DNA of 64,000 nucleotides from JAVJSD01 sp040219575 (GTDB lineage Bacteria > Planctomycetota > Planctomycetia > Pirellulales > Pirellulaceae). Where the stretch lies: positions 1 through 64,000 of the forward strand of contig JAVJSD010000076.1 in NCBI GenBank assembly GCA_040219575.1, given 5' to 3'. Position numbers and translations under genes: made by a program. This document shows, piece after piece, positions 42,310 to 51,097 of this stretch (its first letter is position 1; the number at the start of each line of letters is the position of its first letter). The notes below the pieces were generated by a model that made no database searches, had not been told where the DNA came from, and worked only from the letters and a program-made list of their open reading frames with translations.

Positions 42310-43140
42310 TTACGCCGCGCGGCGCTGATCGGGAGCTTGGGGAGTCTCCTCTGATGATGCACGATCCAACGCGGGCGTGCGATTCGGCAACCCCGGGCGG
42401 AGGTAGCGCCACCAGATGCCGCCGGTTTGCAGGGCGGCTTTGAGGAAGTCGGTCGGCTTGAGCTTCGAACCGGCCACGTCTTCCCAATAGTCGAGCGGGT
42501 ATTCAAACACCGTTTCGTACACGCGGGGCGAACCGCTGCCGCGGCGGCCATCGATCAGGCGCGCCAGAATCTCGACGTCGAAGATCCAATTCACCGTAAA
42601 CGGCTGCTCGAATACGGCCCGTACTTCCGGCGTGCCGCGGAACATCTTCGCTCCGCATTGCGTGTCGTAGATCGGCATGCTGAGGATGCGCGAGATGACT
42701 GAGTTGAACAGCCGTCCCAACCAGTGGCGGTATTCCTTGCGAACGATCACGCGGCCGGGCAGCAAGATGCGCGAGCCGAACACGGCGTCGAGGTGCGGCT
42801 TTTGATCGAGCACACGGATGAAATCGGCGATCTGCTCCAACGGCGTGGCCAGGTCGGCGTCCCAGAAGCCGACGTAGTCGGCTCCGTCGCGCCAGGCGGC
42901 GAGCATCCCCTGGCGCACCGCCTCGGCCTTCCCCTGGTTCCGCCCCAAGTCCAAGACGTCGAAGTTCCCCGGATGGCTGCTCGCCAGGCGTTCGAGCAGA
43001 CTCAACGTCTCGTCGCTGCTGCCGTCGTTCACCAGCATGAAGCGCACGTCGCGGCGCTGGGCGACGTACTCGCGAAATCGCGCCACGTCGAACCGCTCGA
43101 CTTCGTTGTAACAGGGAACGACGATGGTGGCTGGAGACAT
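42310..43140 (-). CDS. GT2 glycosyltransferase, dolichyl-phosphate-glucosyltransferase-like (276 aa)
   Basis: Transfers a sugar from a nucleotide donor, probably to a polyprenyl phosphate or glycan. ATG 43140 starts MSPATIVVPCYNEVERFDVA. The GT-A fold shows FMLVNDGSSDETLSLLERLA, the metal motif in GFWDADLATPLEQIADFIRV, and SMPIYDTQCGAKMFRGTPEV typical of this subgroup. No transmembrane segment follows, unlike many relatives. It is the last gene of the 48.2-42.3 kb minus-strand row. Confidence 0.88.
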   Translation of the reverse strand: MSPATIVVPCYNEVERFDVARFREYVAQRRDVRFMLVNDGSSDETLSLLERLASSHPGNFDVLDLGRNQGKAEAVRQGMLAAWRDGADYVGFWDADLATPLEQIADFIRVLDQKPHLDAVFGSRILLPGRVIVRKEYRHWLGRLFNSVISRILSMPIYDTQCGAKMFRGTPEVRAVFEQPFTVNWIFDVEILARLIDGRRGSGSPRVYETVFEYPLDYWEDVAGSKLKPTDFLKAALQTGGIWWRYLRPGLPNRTPALDRASSEETPQAPDQRRAA

Positions 43141-43265
43141 GAGCGGGCGCGCGGCGGGAGCGGGATAGAATTTGCCGCTGCACCTATACCGAAACCGGCC
43201 CGCCCGCGACAAGAGCAATTCGGGCTATCAAGCTATCAACGTTGTCGCGACGGGCGCCGGGGGCG

Positions 43266-44639
43266 TCAGGCCATGACGTCCAGCACCGGATTGCCGGAGA
43301 TCACCAGCGGGCGATCGTCGCGGTCATGGACTTCGGTGTGCGGATCAATGCCCAGCAGATGGTACATCGTGGCCGCCAGATCGTCGGGACGCACGGGATG
43401 CTCGTCCACGAATGCGGCCTGTGCGTCGGAGGCGCCGTATACGTGGCCCCGCTTCACGCCGCCGCCGGCCAGCAGCGCGGTGTAGCATTGCGGCCAATGG
43501 TCGCGGCTTTCGTTCTTGTTGATCTTCGGCGTGCGGCCGAATTCGCCCATCCACACCACCAGGGTCTCGTCGAGCAGGCCGCGCTCATCCAGTTCGTCGA
43601 GCAGCGTGGGCAGCGTTTGCTCGGTGATCGGCAGGTGATACTTGTCGATGATCTTGTACATCCGCGTGTCGTCGAAGCCGTGCGTGTCCCAACCGCCCGA
43701 GTCGATCCTCCGCCCGCCGATCGTGTCGGAGAAATACACCGACACGAACTTAACGCCCGCCTCGACCAGGCGTCGCGCCAACAGGCAGCTTTGCCCGTAG
43801 CTCGTGCGGCCGTATCGCTCGCGCACGGAATCCGGCTCGGCCGACAGATCGAAGGCCTTGCGGACGCGGTCGGTGGTGAGCATCGAGACGGCCCGCGAGT
43901 AATAGTCGTCGAGCCCCCGCGCCTCCTCGCTGTAATCCAACAGCCGCGCCTGCTGATCGACGATCTTCTGTAGCTCGCGTCGTCGCGAAAGCCGCTCGAT
44001 CGACAGTCCCGTCGGCAGGCTCAACTCGGGCAGCGCGAAATCGGGGGCGTTGGGATCTTCGCGAAAGAACAACGGATCGTGCCCCTTGCCCAGGAAGCTG
44101 GCGTGCTGGCCGGGCGTGATCGAGCCGTCGCGAATGGTGTGCGGATAGGCCACGAACGTGGGCATGCCGTTGGTGTTGGGCGCCAGCCGGTCGACCACGC
44201 TGCCGTAGGCCGGGTAGAGGCTGAGCGAGTCGCGCAGCCGCTGGTCGTCGCGCGGCGGGGCGTGCCCGGTGAGGGCGTAGTAGCCCGCCGAGTTGTGGTT
44301 CTTCATGGTGTGGGTCATGCTGCGGACGAGCGTGACCTTGTCGAGCCGCTTGGCCGTCTCCGGCAGCAGTTCACACGTCGGCACGCCGGGCAGCGCGGTC
44401 GAGATCGACTTCAGCGGCGACCGCACGCCGTCGGGCGCGTCGGGCTTCATGTCGAACATGTCGATCTGGCTCGGCCCACCCCATTGAAACAGGAAGATGA
44501 CCGACTTGGCGCGGGGCTTGATCGACGACCGACGTTCCGCGGCTCGCAGCAGTTCCGGCAGGTTCAGCCCCAGCAGGCCCATGCCGCCGACGCGCAACAG
44601 TTGACGACGTGTGACGTCCACGGCGACCTCGAAATGCAT
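43266..44639 (-). CDS. DUF1501 sulfatase-like protein (457 aa)
   Basis: Second DUF1501 protein of the window. Twin-arginine leader TRRQLLRVGGMGLLGLNLPE. Family parts: AKSVIFLFQWGGPSQIDMFD, RSMTHTMKNHNSAGYYALTG, LVVWMGEFGRTPKINKNESR and ATMYHLLGIDPHTEVHDRDD. It lies on the same strand as, and downstream of, the MBL-fold and DUF1549/DUF1553 genes, the partner type commonly found beside DUF1501. It probably acts in the periplasm on an unknown substrate. Confidence 0.92.
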   Translation of the reverse strand: MHFEVAVDVTRRQLLRVGGMGLLGLNLPELLRAAERRSSIKPRAKSVIFLFQWGGPSQIDMFDMKPDAPDGVRSPLKSISTALPGVPTCELLPETAKRLDKVTLVRSMTHTMKNHNSAGYYALTGHAPPRDDQRLRDSLSLYPAYGSVVDRLAPNTNGMPTFVAYPHTIRDGSITPGQHASFLGKGHDPLFFREDPNAPDFALPELSLPTGLSIERLSRRRELQKIVDQQARLLDYSEEARGLDDYYSRAVSMLTTDRVRKAFDLSAEPDSVRERYGRTSYGQSCLLARRLVEAGVKFVSVYFSDTIGGRRIDSGGWDTHGFDDTRMYKIIDKYHLPITEQTLPTLLDELDERGLLDETLVVWMGEFGRTPKINKNESRDHWPQCYTALLAGGGVKRGHVYGASDAQAAFVDEHPVRPDDLAATMYHLLGIDPHTEVHDRDDRPLVISGNPVLDVMA

Positions 44640-44728
44640 GTGGGGAGGAGTGCGGCTTGGAACGAGGATGCGGCGACTTGCGCCGCTCCTTGCCGGAACA
44701 GCGAACTGTTCGTTTTGGCCTACTTCTT

Positions 44729-44752
44729 CAGAAGTCTCACGACTTCTGCTAC
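44729..44752. repeat. Single hairpin arm of the two-hairpin repeat
   Basis: AGAAGTCTCACGACTTCTGC followed by TAC; only one of the two hairpins is present. It lies between the MBL-fold and DUF1501 genes. Confidence 0.65.
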
Positions 44753-44763
44753 GTCGATGCCTA

Positions 44764-45795
44764 CTACTTGGCCTTGGTCTTGTAGGTTCGCTCGTGGCCG
44801 TGGGCGGGGATCGATATGGTGTAGCTCTTGCCGTCGGCGGCGACCGAGAGCTTGATGTAGTGCCCCTGGCACGCCTGCTCGTGATTGGCGATGAACTCGT
44901 CGGGGGCGTTGTTGACGCTGCCGTCGGGCCGCAGGTTCTTGTGCACCTGGTAGACGGCTTGAAGGGAGTCGGTCGCCTTGAGCGTTTCGAACACCTCCGG
45001 GCGGCAGCCCTTGGTGACGCCGTTGTTCATCACCGCCACGACCGGCTTCACGCTTTCTAGCACGACCGGATTGTTGCTGCTGTCGAGGCCGTGATGCGTG
45101 ACCTGGTAGACGTCGACTTCGCCGACCAGATTCTTGGGGCACACCAGGCGCGTCTCCTGATTCCAGGTGAGGTCGCCGGCGTCGAGAAAGCGAAACGGGC
45201 CGAAGTCGAGCAGCATCACCACGCTGTTGGCGTTGTCGCTGCCGTCGCGGTCTTTCTCGCGCACCTTGCCGCAACAAACGTTGTCCGCCGCGTCTTTGGC
45301 CGCCTCGACGAACGACTTGCGGGCGCCGAGGAACGCGAACTGCAACTTCGCCGCGCCTTCCGCCTGACGCAGCGGCAGCGTCGCTCCCGGTTGCACGACG
45401 GACCGTTCTTCCGACTTCAGTTCGAAGTAGGCCTTGCCGGGGTTGTCGGGCATGCCGTCGAAGACGCCGTTATCGTGCACGTTCTTGATCGGCAGCATGG
45501 TGGCGAGCGTCTCGGCGCCGCCGTAGTGATCGCGGTGGTAGTGCGTGATGACGAGGTGGTCGATCTGCTTCTTGCCGGCCGCGCGGGTGACGACCTGCGT
45601 AATCCGATCGGGATCGCGGCGGCCCGGATTGCCGGTGTCGATCAACACGGTCTCGCCGGCGGGCGTGACCACCAGCGTCGCCGCCCCGCCTTCCACATCG
45701 ATCCAGTAGATGTCGAGCGCGCCGTCCGCGGCGGAAAGCGAAGCCGGCAGGACGAGCAACAGCGCGAGCAGGGCGAAGCGAAGTGTGTGTCTCAT
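44764..45795 (-). CDS. Secreted metallo-beta-lactamase-fold hydrolase (343 aa)
   Basis: Exported metal hydrolase like the stand-alone ComEC beta-lactamase domain. Signal peptide MRHTLRFALLALLLVLPASL. The metal site motif is LVITHYHRDHYGGAETLA, preceded by ETVLIDTGNPGRRDPDRITQ. Later ligands lie in LLDFGPFRFLDAGDLTWNQE and YQVTHHGLDSSNNPVVLESV. The substrate is unknown. It sits between a DUF1549/DUF1553 gene and a DUF1501 gene on the same strand. Confidence 0.85.
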   Translation of the reverse strand: MRHTLRFALLALLLVLPASLSAADGALDIYWIDVEGGAATLVVTPAGETVLIDTGNPGRRDPDRITQVVTRAAGKKQIDHLVITHYHRDHYGGAETLATMLPIKNVHDNGVFDGMPDNPGKAYFELKSEERSVVQPGATLPLRQAEGAAKLQFAFLGARKSFVEAAKDAADNVCCGKVREKDRDGSDNANSVVMLLDFGPFRFLDAGDLTWNQETRLVCPKNLVGEVDVYQVTHHGLDSSNNPVVLESVKPVVAVMNNGVTKGCRPEVFETLKATDSLQAVYQVHKNLRPDGSVNNAPDEFIANHEQACQGHYIKLSVAADGKSYTISIPAHGHERTYKTKAK

Positions 45796-45948
45796 GGATG
45801 GAGCTTTGTAAGGAGGAAGATACTCAATGATCGGCGACGCGTCGGCGTGATCGTTGCGGCGCCGTTTCCGGCTGAGAGAGCGTTGTGCGTGCGGAGTCGC
45901 CTTCGGCTCGCCGCCAAACGAAACGCGTTGTTGTTTGATGTCGTCGTG

Positions 45949-48219
45949 CTAGTGGCGGAAGACGAACTCCTTGGAGTTGAGCAAGGCCCAGGCGATGTCT
46001 TGCAGGGCGACAAAACGGTCGTCGTCGGCCGCAATCGCTTCCAGGGCGGACCGTAGTTCCACCGCCGTGGGCGATCGGGCCAGGGCGTTCCAGTATAGCT
46101 GCTCGATGATCTGCTGGTCGCTCTGGTCTGATCTCGCCCAACGCTGCAACCGGTTTCCCTGGCGGGAGAGTTGCTCGTTCAAACCGCCGCCGCTAATCAA
46201 AGTAAAGGCTTGCGAGAGCGTGGTCTCGTTCGAGCGTTCGCATTCGCAGGCCAGCAGACGATCCGGCTTGCCGAAGGTGCGCAGGAAGCGATCGCCCGAT
46301 AGTTGGTCGCCATACTCGCGACGGCGGATGCGCCGCACGCCCGGGATTTCTCCGGCCCGCATTCCCAGCGGATAGCCGGCGAATCGCGCCGGGGCGTCGA
46401 GCACGCGGCTCTGCGCGTCGAGCAGTTGTTCGGCGGTCAGGCGGCGAACGATGGCTCGCGAAAAGTTCGACTGGTCGTCGGCGTTGGTGTCGTTCGGCGC
46501 GGAGGCGGCCTGGTACGTATGCGACGTCATGATCCTCCGCACAAGGTGCCGCAGATCGTAGCCGTGCGCGACGAAATCGTCGGCCAAGGCGTCGAGCAAC
46601 TCGGGATTCACCCCCGGATTGGTGTCGCGAAAGTCGTCGATCGGTTCGACCAGCCCGCGGCCCAGCAGGTGATACCAGATGAAATTCACCTGCGTCTTGG
46701 CGAACAAGCGGTTGTCGGGCGAGGTGAGCCACTGAGCCAGCGGCGCGAGTCGCGCGGGAACGCGCTCGACATCCAGCGGCGGACCGCCGAGCATCTTCGG
46801 CGCGGCGACTTCTCCGGTGCGGGCGTTGAGCACTTCGCCCTCGCTCGTCACGACGACGAATTGTTCTCCCACAAACTCGTTCTTGTCGAGCTTGTCTTTC
46901 CGCTGGTTGTCGACGATCTGATAGTCGATGCGGCTGAACAACGCCGCCCAACCGTAGTAGTCGTCCTGCGTCCAGCGTTCGAACGGGTGATTATGGCACT
47001 TCGCGCAGCCCAGCCGCGTTCCCAGAAACAATCGTGCGGTCGTCTCGCCGCGCGTCAGGGGATCGCGGTTGGCGCGGTAGAAGTTGGCGGCGGGATTGGC
47101 GTACGTGCTGCCGAGGCCGGTCACCAACTCGCGCACGAATTGATCGATCGGCATCCCCTCGGCCATCGCCGCGCGAATCCAATCGTGAAACACGTCGACC
47201 CCCTGTTCGTCGAGCACTTTCTCTTCGTTGCGCAGCAAGTCGCTCCATTTCAGCGCCCAGTGGTCGGCGAATTCGTCGCGCTGCAGCAACCGCTCGACGA
47301 GCCGCGCGAACTTGTCGGGACGCGGGTCCTCGACGAACGCCCGCGCCTCGTCGGCGGTCGGCGTCACGCCGCATGCGTCGAGGTAGGCCCGGCGAATCAG
47401 GCGGTGGTCGTCGGCTCGAGGGGAGGTGTTGAGCCGCAGCGCGCGCAGCCGCCGTTGGACGTGCTCGTCGATGTAGTTGGCCGCCGGTGGTTCGTTCCAC
47501 GCAAATCCAACGCGGGCGGGAACGAACGCGAGTTGCACCGGCGCCTGAAGCGAGAGGTAACGAACCAGGATGGTGGTTTCTCCATACGCTTGGCGCTCGA
47601 CCAGCCCATCGGCCGCGACCGACGCCGACGAATTGCCGGTTTCGTACACGGCCAGCGACGTCACGTCGCGCCGCCGCCCGTCGGAGAATTCCGCCGTCAC
47701 CGACAACGGAACGCTGCGCCGAGGCGCGACGACGACCGCCTCCAACGGCGTCACACGCAGTCGAACCAGCGTGGGCTCGCTGTCGTCGGAATCCGGCGCG
47801 CCGGCCGCGATCCAGTCCTTCAGCAGGGTGTAGGGGAGCGAACCGCGAGGGAAGCGGACTCCCCCCTGATGCGCTACGAGGCCGGCCGGCTTGAGCAGGA
47901 TCAGGCTCTTCTCCGGCGTCAGTCGGTCGAGCCGCCGCGCGGCGTAATCACGGGTCAGCATGGCGTAGTCGAAGGTGGGGTCCTGTCCGCGCAACGACAA
48001 GCGAAAGCCCCCCTTTCCGTTGAGGTTTCCGTGGCAGGCGCCCGAGTTGCAGCCCGCCTTGGAGAGCACCGACATCACGTCGCGACGAAACGTCGGGCCT
48101 TCGTCGCGCGCGTCGGCGACGCAGGGTGCGCAGCAAAGCACGCCCACCAACACGAAAACGCGCCAAAATGCTGGCACAGGAGCCAACAACGGTCGAAACC
48201 AAAAAGAAGCGTAAGGCAT
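45949..48219 (-). CDS. DUF1549/DUF1553 protein with cytochrome-like N-terminus (756 aa)
   Basis: Planctomycete surface or periplasmic protein. ATG 48219 gives MPYASFWFRPLLAPVPAFWR with a signal segment (VFVLVGVLCCAPCVADA). SKAGCNSGACHGNLNGKGGF near residue 55 is the cytochrome-c-like motif, with a longer Cys spacing than CxxCH. DUF1549 covers about 250-470 (DDHRLIRRAYLDACGVTPTA, CAKCHNHPFERWTQDDYYGW). DUF1553 covers about 520-745 (WLTSPDNRLFAKTQVNFIWY, HLVRRIMTSHTYQAASAPND). A role with DUF1501 partners in polysaccharide handling is proposed but unproved. Confidence 0.92.
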   Translation of the reverse strand: MPYASFWFRPLLAPVPAFWRVFVLVGVLCCAPCVADARDEGPTFRRDVMSVLSKAGCNSGACHGNLNGKGGFRLSLRGQDPTFDYAMLTRDYAARRLDRLTPEKSLILLKPAGLVAHQGGVRFPRGSLPYTLLKDWIAAGAPDSDDSEPTLVRLRVTPLEAVVVAPRRSVPLSVTAEFSDGRRRDVTSLAVYETGNSSASVAADGLVERQAYGETTILVRYLSLQAPVQLAFVPARVGFAWNEPPAANYIDEHVQRRLRALRLNTSPRADDHRLIRRAYLDACGVTPTADEARAFVEDPRPDKFARLVERLLQRDEFADHWALKWSDLLRNEEKVLDEQGVDVFHDWIRAAMAEGMPIDQFVRELVTGLGSTYANPAANFYRANRDPLTRGETTARLFLGTRLGCAKCHNHPFERWTQDDYYGWAALFSRIDYQIVDNQRKDKLDKNEFVGEQFVVVTSEGEVLNARTGEVAAPKMLGGPPLDVERVPARLAPLAQWLTSPDNRLFAKTQVNFIWYHLLGRGLVEPIDDFRDTNPGVNPELLDALADDFVAHGYDLRHLVRRIMTSHTYQAASAPNDTNADDQSNFSRAIVRRLTAEQLLDAQSRVLDAPARFAGYPLGMRAGEIPGVRRIRRREYGDQLSGDRFLRTFGKPDRLLACECERSNETTLSQAFTLISGGGLNEQLSRQGNRLQRWARSDQSDQQIIEQLYWNALARSPTAVELRSALEAIAADDDRFVALQDIAWALLNSKEFVFRH

Positions 48220-48456
48220 GGGAAGATTGGTCGCCGAAGTGAAGACCCGCGGGGCGACTCGGTGGGATGGCGCGATTTGGAACGTCGGTTGCTGCAACGA
48301 GCAAGTCAGTATCGAACAAACCCCAGCGAAATTCAATCAACTGCGCGAGTCAACACGCACCGATGGCGGCGTCCCGCACTCGACTTCACAACGGTGAGGG
48401 GTAGAATGGCAGCCGCAGTGACGCTTCGCCGCCCGACGGCCCTGGAAGGAGAACGG

Positions 48457-49710
48457 ATGATGAAAGAAACGCTTGCAGTGGTCCTGGCGGGAGGCAAAGG
48501 CTCGCGGCTGGAGCCGCTTACCCGCGATCGCGCCAAGCCGGCGGTGCCGTTTGGGGGGGCCTATCGAATCGTCGATTTCGCGCTCTCAAATTGCCTCAAC
48601 AGCGGCATCCGCAAGATGCTGGTGCTGACGCAATACAAGGCCATGAGCCTCGACCGCCACATCAACCTGGGCTGGCGGCATTACTTCTGCCGCGAACTCG
48701 GCGAGTTCATCGACGTCGTCCCGCCGCAACAGCGGATCGACGAACACTGGTACCAGGGCACCGCCGACGCCGTCTACCAGAACATCTACGCCCTGGAGAA
48801 AGAGCGACCCGACTACGTGGTCATCCTGGCCGGCGACCACATCTACAAGATGAACTACAAGACGATGGTCGACTTCCACATCGGCTGCGACGCCGATTTG
48901 ACCGTCGGCGCCCTGCCGGTCGACATCGACGCGGCCCGTTCCTTCGGCGTGATGGAGATCGACCGCCATCAGCGGGTGGTCGGCTTTCAGGAGAAGCCCG
49001 ACGAGCCCAAGACCATGCCCGGCGAAGACCGTTGCCTGGCGTCGATGGGCATCTACGTGTTCACGGCCCGCTTCCTGTTCGAGCAACTCTGCAAAGACGC
49101 CACGCGTCCCGACAGCGTGCACGATTTCGGCCGCAACATCATTCCCGCGATCATCGATTCGCACCGCGTGTACGCCTTCCCGTTCCGCGACGAGAACCGC
49201 AAGACCGACGCCTACTGGCGCGACGTGGGAACGCTCGACGCCTACTTCGAAGCGAATATGGATCTGATCTCGATCGATCCGCAACTGAACATGTACGACG
49301 CCCACTGGCCGCTGCGGACCTATCAGCCGAACCTGCCGCCGCCGAAGTTTGTGTTCGGCAGCCAGGGGCAAAACGAACGGGCGGGCCACGCGCTGGACAG
49401 CATCGTCTGCCTGGGCAGCATCCTGTCCGGCGGCCAGGTCGAACGGAGCATCCTCGGTCCGCAGGTGCGCGTGAACAGTTACGCCCACGTGGAGGACTCG
49501 ATCCTGTTCGAAGGGGTCGACATCGGCCGCCGCGCGAAGGTGCGGCGGGCCATCATCGACAAGGGCGTGCGGATTCCGGCCGACGCCGAGATCGGCTTCG
49601 ACTTGGAGCAGGATCGCAAGCGCGGCTTCACCGTCAGCCCCGAGGGAGTGGTGGTGATCGCCAAGGCCAACGGCGTCGAGCAACTGCTCGAGGCCGAACG
49701 CGTGGCGTAG
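48457..49710 (+). CDS. glgC: Glucose-1-phosphate adenylyltransferase (417 aa)
   Basis: Makes ADP-glucose for glycogen. ATG 48457 has GGAGA in front; the frame is open far upstream but that part is antisense to another gene. Motifs: VVLAGGKGSRLEPLTRDRAK with the nucleotide site, YRIVDFALSNCLNSGIRKML, YQGTADAVYQN, ILAGDHIYKMNYKTMVDFHI, GFQEKPDEPKTMPG and DAYWRDVGTLDAYFEANMDL. The C-terminal left-handed beta-helix has ERSILGPQVRVNSYAHVEDS. Length is normal. No glycogen synthase gene is nearby. Confidence 0.96.
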   Translation: MMKETLAVVLAGGKGSRLEPLTRDRAKPAVPFGGAYRIVDFALSNCLNSGIRKMLVLTQYKAMSLDRHINLGWRHYFCRELGEFIDVVPPQQRIDEHWYQGTADAVYQNIYALEKERPDYVVILAGDHIYKMNYKTMVDFHIGCDADLTVGALPVDIDAARSFGVMEIDRHQRVVGFQEKPDEPKTMPGEDRCLASMGIYVFTARFLFEQLCKDATRPDSVHDFGRNIIPAIIDSHRVYAFPFRDENRKTDAYWRDVGTLDAYFEANMDLISIDPQLNMYDAHWPLRTYQPNLPPPKFVFGSQGQNERAGHALDSIVCLGSILSGGQVERSILGPQVRVNSYAHVEDSILFEGVDIGRRAKVRRAIIDKGVRIPADAEIGFDLEQDRKRGFTVSPEGVVVIAKANGVEQLLEAERVA

Positions 49711-49734
49711 CACGCATCGCACCAAACATTCCCC

Positions 49735-49804
49735 CCAAGCCGACGACTTGTCGTCGCTTGGTTCGGGTTTCGCGAACACTGGCGACGACAAGTCGTCGGC
49801 TTGG
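49735..49804. terminator. Perfect 23-bp inverted repeat between convergent genes
   Basis: Arms at 49,735-49,757 and 49,782-49,804 are exactly complementary (core GCCGACGACTTGTCGTCGC) with a 24-nt loop. It lies between glgC and the minus-strand gene at 49,829 and could end transcription from both sides. Confidence 0.7.
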
Positions 49805-49828
49805 TGAGTATCTGCGCGGCCCGCTCAT

Positions 49829-51046
49829 CTAATCGACATGCGCCACGCCCGGCGGCGGCGGGGCGTCGTCGTGGATGCCGATCCATTCCTGCGAAAACGC
49901 GGCGTCGAAGAACAGCAACCAGGTGCGCTGGGGAATGCCGCCGGCCAGCAGGGCTTCACGCAGCAGCGGGCGGGCACGCGTGACGCTGGTCAGCGCCAGG
50001 TCGATGTAGGAATAGCGCAGCCCGGTGCCGCCGCCGATCGCGCAGCCGGCTTGGGCCGCAATCAGCGCTTCGTTGAGGGCGTCCTCGATCTCGGCCCGAT
50101 CGGCGAATCGGGAGTTTTCCAGTCCTTCGGCGCCGTCGATCTTCAGGTAGCAGAACGTCTCGCCGTGGCGCGAGAAGCAACGCGAGTGGAACAGCGTGGC
50201 GGTGTGGGCCGCCTGCAGGACGTCGCTCCGTCCACTGATGGCGACCAGCATGTCGTCGCGGCCGGCGTACTCGTCCTGCTCCCGGGGTTGGAAGGTGAAG
50301 CTCGACCACTGCGTCTCGTGAATGAACTCGTAGCAGGGACGCTCGGGCAGCGAACTGCGAAGATTCGCGACGCGACCGGCGACCGCACTTGGCAACTCCA
50401 CAAGCGGCATCATCGCCTCACCGCCGCCGTCTCCTCGCCGCAAGGACGACAACAGGCCGCGGCGCTTTGGCGGGGCGACGTGGATCTCGCCAATCCACAG
50501 GTCGACGAGTTCCTCGCCCAACAGCGATTCGGCAGCCACGAACGCCGCGGTACGGGCGTCGACGTCCAGCGAGTCGGTGCATTGCGGCAACGAGAATGTG
50601 AGGTCGATTCTGCCGGCGCCCTGCAAACGCGCGGCGAAGGTCGCCTGGGAGACGTCGCTGCCGGTTCGCGCGCGAACGGTTTCGACGACCCAGTCCGGAT
50701 CGGGAAGCCGATACGAATAAAACTCCCAGCCAGGGATCGACGGCGCTTGCTCCAGCAGCGTACCCACCAGCGGACGCAGCCACTGCTGGACTTCTGGTGT
50801 GATCACGAGCCGATGCCCCTCGCCCGTGGCCGCGGGACCGTACTCCCACATCAGGCGCGGATCGACGGCGCCGAGCGTTTCGCTCATCCAAGCGGCGAGG
50901 TCCCAATCATTCTTGCCCGAAAAACGATCGCGGATCTCCCCGGCATGGAGGCGAAACTCACGCCACCAGGCCCCGATCGCGCGCAGTTTCTCCGCCCGGT
51001 ACGCCGCCTCGTGGCGGTTCGTGGGATCGATGTACAGCCAGCGCAT
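49829..51046 (-). CDS. Unknown protein (405 aa)
   Basis: Not recognised. ATG 51046 (MRWLYIDPTNRHEAAYRAEK) directly follows a GTG. Soluble, no signal peptide. Helical first 90 residues (AIGAWWREFRLHAGEIRDRF), then alternating beta/alpha. Gly-rich AIGGGTGLRYSYIDLALTSV near 355 could be a loop of functional importance. Its composition is host-like and the 51.1 kb PQQ gene lies upstream on the same strand. A DUF of planctomycetes is likely. Confidence 0.7.
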   Translation of the reverse strand: MRWLYIDPTNRHEAAYRAEKLRAIGAWWREFRLHAGEIRDRFSGKNDWDLAAWMSETLGAVDPRLMWEYGPAATGEGHRLVITPEVQQWLRPLVGTLLEQAPSIPGWEFYSYRLPDPDWVVETVRARTGSDVSQATFAARLQGAGRIDLTFSLPQCTDSLDVDARTAAFVAAESLLGEELVDLWIGEIHVAPPKRRGLLSSLRRGDGGGEAMMPLVELPSAVAGRVANLRSSLPERPCYEFIHETQWSSFTFQPREQDEYAGRDDMLVAISGRSDVLQAAHTATLFHSRCFSRHGETFCYLKIDGAEGLENSRFADRAEIEDALNEALIAAQAGCAIGGGTGLRYSYIDLALTSVTRARPLLREALLAGGIPQRTWLLFFDAAFSQEWIGIHDDAPPPPGVAHVD

Positions 51047-51097
51047 CACTCGCCCCTGTCGGCTCGAAGGCCATGTGGACGCATCCGCGCTGTGAGG

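Noticed and set aside
46303..48456. Upstream extension of the glgC frame
   Set aside because: Antisense to the DUF1549/DUF1553 gene. glgC starts at ATG 48457 with a ribosome site and the family's first motif.
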